Position numbers and translations under genes: made by a program | Shown: positions 43,749 through 45,759 of the stretch, one piece after another | Layout of the letters: each line of letters opens with the position of its first letter | Numbering within the stretch: the stretch's first letter is position 1 | Assembly (NCBI GenBank): GCA_944321875.1 | Contig: CALUMX010000027.1 | Coordinates: 1-45,759, forward strand | Origin: an uncultured Muribaculaceae bacterium | Lineage (GTDB): Bacteria > Bacteroidota > Bacteroidia > Bacteroidales > Muribaculaceae | DNA length: 45,759 bases | Reading direction: 5' to 3' | Notes under the pieces: model-generated | What the model was told of the DNA's origin: nothing | The model's input: only the letters and a program-made list of their open reading frames with translations | The model's database searches: none

Positions 43749-45437
43749 TTATTTCTCTTTCTTTCCGCTGAGAATGCGCTCATACTCTCCGGGCTTCGCC
43801 ATCACCTCGCGAATAGCCTCTATCTCTTTACTCCGCTTATTACGGTAAACGATGTTACCCTGCTGGAAATAGTAGCGTTTCAGCAATTCAGCCGCCAAAA
43901 CGTCGGATATCTCCTTGCGGTTCTTATCAAGGTCTTGATAAAGGTCATGCTTCAGCAACTTCTCCAACTGGTCAAAAACGACCTTCGTAGAGTCGTTCAT
44001 ATAACCCTCTGTCTCTGCCGTCTTGCGCAACTGTTTCAAACCGGTCTCGCACACCTTGTCATAATTGAACTTATCTGGATTGATAAAACGCTTGAATTCA
44101 TTGAAAATCGTATCCATAATTTCAAAGTCGGCCGCTGCCGGAATCGTCTTGTGCTCCGCAGCGTATTTGGTTGCGAAGTTGAAAGCCCAATTGTCTATCA
44201 CAATATTAAATATAAGACGGTTGAGCTCCGGCTGCTCCAACTTGATGTCGGGCTGGATACCACCACCATCGCGCACCTCGCGGTGATTGCGCGTATAGAA
44301 CACATTGGTCAGGCTGTCGGGAATCGGCTTCACCGAACCGTCCTCGTTGCGACGGGAGTAGTCGATGGCCTGAATCAGGCGACCGCTCGGCAGATAATAC
44401 TTCTGCGTAGTCAGCTTCAGCAGGTTGTCGCCGTTGCCGAGAGGTACAGAAGTCTGCACAAGTCCCTTACCGAACGAACGCTGACCTACGATAACCGCAC
44501 GGTCAAGGTCCTGCATCGCACCGGCTGTAATCTCAGAGGCGGAAGCCGAACCGCCGCTGATGATGACAAACAACGGAATCTTCGTGTCGACAGGCTTCTG
44601 AGTAGTCTTGTAAATCTGCTCCTGGTTGGCCGTACGTCCCTTCGTGCGGATAATCTCCGTGTTTTTATCCACAAACAGATTGGCAATCTGGATAGCGCTC
44701 TGCATTACACCTCCGCCGTTGTCGGCAAGGTCGAGCACGATAGCCTTCAGGTTCTTGTCCTTCTTCAACTCCAGCAAAGCCGTACGCACCTCGTCGGGCG
44801 AGGAGGTGTTGAACGTAGTCAAAGGAATATAGCCGAGACCTCCGTCCAACATATAATAATGAGGAACGCTCGGCAACTGCACTTTCTTACGCACGATGGA
44901 GAACGTGAGAATGCTGTCGGCCACATACGGACGGTCGACCACCACCTTCACCGTCGTGTTGGGCAGTCCCTTCAGGCGAGAGCTGACTTTCGACGTTGTC
45001 CAATCCACCGTCGAGTCGCCATCGACCATGATGATGCGGTCGCCCGGACGCAGACCGGCAAGAGCCGCCGGACTGCCCTCGTAAGGCTCCGAAATCACAA
45101 CACCGTCCGTCTTCGACTGCATGATGACCGAACCGATACCACCGTATTCGCCCGTAGTCATCGACTCGAAGTCCTCTGTATCTTCTTCCGGTATGAAAGT
45201 CGTATAAGGGTCAAGATTGTAGAGTAAGCCGTCAATAGCTGTCGTAATCGCCTTTTTCGTATCGACCGTATCCACATAACGGCTGACAAGCTCCTTGTAC
45301 AGCGAATTGAACAGCTCAATATTCTGAACCATCGCCGCCTCCTGGCTCACTTTCGGCGAATCGCCGGCAGCAAAAATAGAGGGCGCGGCAATCGCCAACA
45401 AGGCTGCTGCGACCCATTTCTTCGATTTTCTAATCAT
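43749..45437 (-). CDS. S41 family C-terminal processing peptidase
   Basis: 562 residues, signal peptide MIRKSKKWVAAALLAIAAPSIFA. PDZ domain around residues 95-170 (GIGSVIMQSKTDGVVISEPY, AALAGLRPGDRIIMVDG). S41 catalytic motifs follow: VLDLADNGGGVMQSAI, nucleophile Ser in ISGGSASASEITAGA (near 299) and Lys in VGQRSFGKGLVQT (near 325). The C-terminal ~150 residues are helical. It is a periplasmic serine protease with a Ser/Lys dyad acting on C-termini of envelope proteins. Single gene; minus-strand TATCTTAG at 45458-45465 is a possible -7 box. Confidence 0.9.
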   Translation of the reverse strand: MIRKSKKWVAAALLAIAAPSIFAAGDSPKVSQEAAMVQNIELFNSLYKELVSRYVDTVDTKKAITTAIDGLLYNLDPYTTFIPEEDTEDFESMTTGEYGGIGSVIMQSKTDGVVISEPYEGSPAALAGLRPGDRIIMVDGDSTVDWTTSKVSSRLKGLPNTTVKVVVDRPYVADSILTFSIVRKKVQLPSVPHYYMLDGGLGYIPLTTFNTSSPDEVRTALLELKKDKNLKAIVLDLADNGGGVMQSAIQIANLFVDKNTEIIRTKGRTANQEQIYKTTQKPVDTKIPLFVIISGGSASASEITAGAMQDLDRAVIVGQRSFGKGLVQTSVPLGNGDNLLKLTTQKYYLPSGRLIQAIDYSRRNEDGSVKPIPDSLTNVFYTRNHREVRDGGGIQPDIKLEQPELNRLIFNIVIDNWAFNFATKYAAEHKTIPAAADFEIMDTIFNEFKRFINPDKFNYDKVCETGLKQLRKTAETEGYMNDSTKVVFDQLEKLLKHDLYQDLDKNRKEISDVLAAELLKRYYFQQGNIVYRNKRSKEIEAIREVMAKPGEYERILSGKKEK

Positions 45438-45548
45438 ATATTTCTGAATTTATCGTGCTAAGATAGTCTTTTTTTCAACAACAGCCGTCTTAAACTTCCT
45501 AAAAATGAGCAGAGAAGCATTTTTTTGAAAAAAAACATCCTCAAACTA

Positions 45549-45579
45549 TTGTGTAATTAAAAATAACGTTGTAATTTTG
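45549..45579 (+). promoter_or_regulatory. promoter of the tRNA-Asn genes
   Basis: TTG (45549-45551), 20 bp, TAATTTTG (45572-45579). The first tRNA begins 22 bp later. Confidence 0.65.
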
Positions 45580-45601
45580 CAACGCAAAACAAAAAAACAC
45601 T

Positions 45602-45678
45602 GCTTCAGTAGCTCAGTTGGTTAGAGCACCTGACTGTTAATCAGGGGGTCGTTGGTTCAAGCCCATCCTGAAGCGCCA
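45602..45678 (+). tRNA. tRNA-Asn (anticodon GTT), copy 1
   Basis: Acceptor GCTTCAG/CTGAAGC, D-arm GCTCAGTTGGTTAGAGC, anticodon stem CCTGA/TCAGG with loop CTGTTAA (GTT), T-arm with GTTCAAG, discriminator G and encoded CCA (45676-45678). Confidence 0.95.
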
Positions 45679-45686
45679 AACAAAAT

Positions 45687-45759
45687 GCTTCAATAGCTCA
45701 GTTGGTTAGAGCACCTGACTGTTAATCAGGGGGTCGTTGGTTCAAGCCCATCTTGAAGC
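45687..45759 (+). tRNA. tRNA-Asn (anticodon GTT), copy 2, cut by window end
   Basis: Identical to copy 1 except for a paired change in the acceptor stem (GCTTCAA with TTGAAGC), so the stem is kept. The discriminator and CCA fall outside the window. Only 8 bp separate the two genes, so they share one transcript. Confidence 0.93.

Noticed and set aside
43677..45227. 516-codon plus-strand ORF
   Set aside because: It runs antisense through the S41 peptidase gene, which has all catalytic motifs; the plus frame has none.

Overview
The window reads as a chromosomal segment of a Bacteroidales bacterium. The evidence is Bacteroidetes-type promoters (TTG, 19-21 bp, TAnnTTTG) in front of many genes, DUF4831/DUF4857/DUF4876/DUF6850 family proteins, many SPII lipoproteins, a PorW/SprE-like lipoprotein, and proteins ending in type IX secretion (T9SS) sorting domains. 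The T9SS parts and a family of tandem promoter repeats favour a Prevotellaceae- or Porphyromonadaceae-like genome over Bacteroides proper, but genus cannot be fixed from this sequence.

Layout. 1-5.7 kb: start of a leftward gene, RecD-like helicase, NlpE-like lipoprotein, bifunctional NAD(P)H-hydrate repair enzyme (nnr), DUF4831 protein. 5.7-7.5 kb: low-gene stretch with a 74-bp tandem repeat, three tandem promoter repeats driving tRNA-Arg(CCT), and an AT-rich islet with a 58-residue ORF and a small lipoprotein. 7.5-17.5 kb: divergent locus. Leftward are an ABC ATPase, a membrane protein, a DUF4857 protein, an OB-fold-like lipoprotein and a PepSY-associated TM protein. Rightward are a TonB-dependent receptor, a DUF4876 lipoprotein and a DUF6850 outer-membrane barrel. 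A structured leader with an intrinsic terminator precedes the barrel gene. 17.5-21.5 kb: 5'-truncated T9SS cargo gene, SLT-like protein, repeat-rich secreted protein, small membrane protein. 21.7-23.2 kb: glutamine synthetase.

23.4-34.4 kb: a histidine kinase and NtrC-type regulator face a five-gene efflux operon (TolC, HlyD/MacA, MacB-type permease, ATPase, second MacB-type permease). Between them lie a perfect 14-bp inverted repeat and a near-consensus sigma-54 promoter, so enhancer-dependent control of the pump can be read from the DNA.

34.5-45.8 kb: small secreted protein; the leftward run aroA, small membrane protein, ZnuB-type permease, porW-like gene; a large T9SS cargo protein; an S41 C-terminal processing peptidase; and two tRNA-Asn(GTT) genes, the second cut by the window end.

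The most unusual feature is a family of about 75-85 bp extragenic repeats, each with a central hairpin and a promoter-like 3' end, found at four loci (nnr, tRNA-Arg, aroA, the broken T9SS gene), always pointing at the downstream gene and often in tandem. The other candidates for something new are the sigma-54 pump switch, the structured terminator-containing leader before the DUF6850 gene, and the small operon beside tRNA-Arg.
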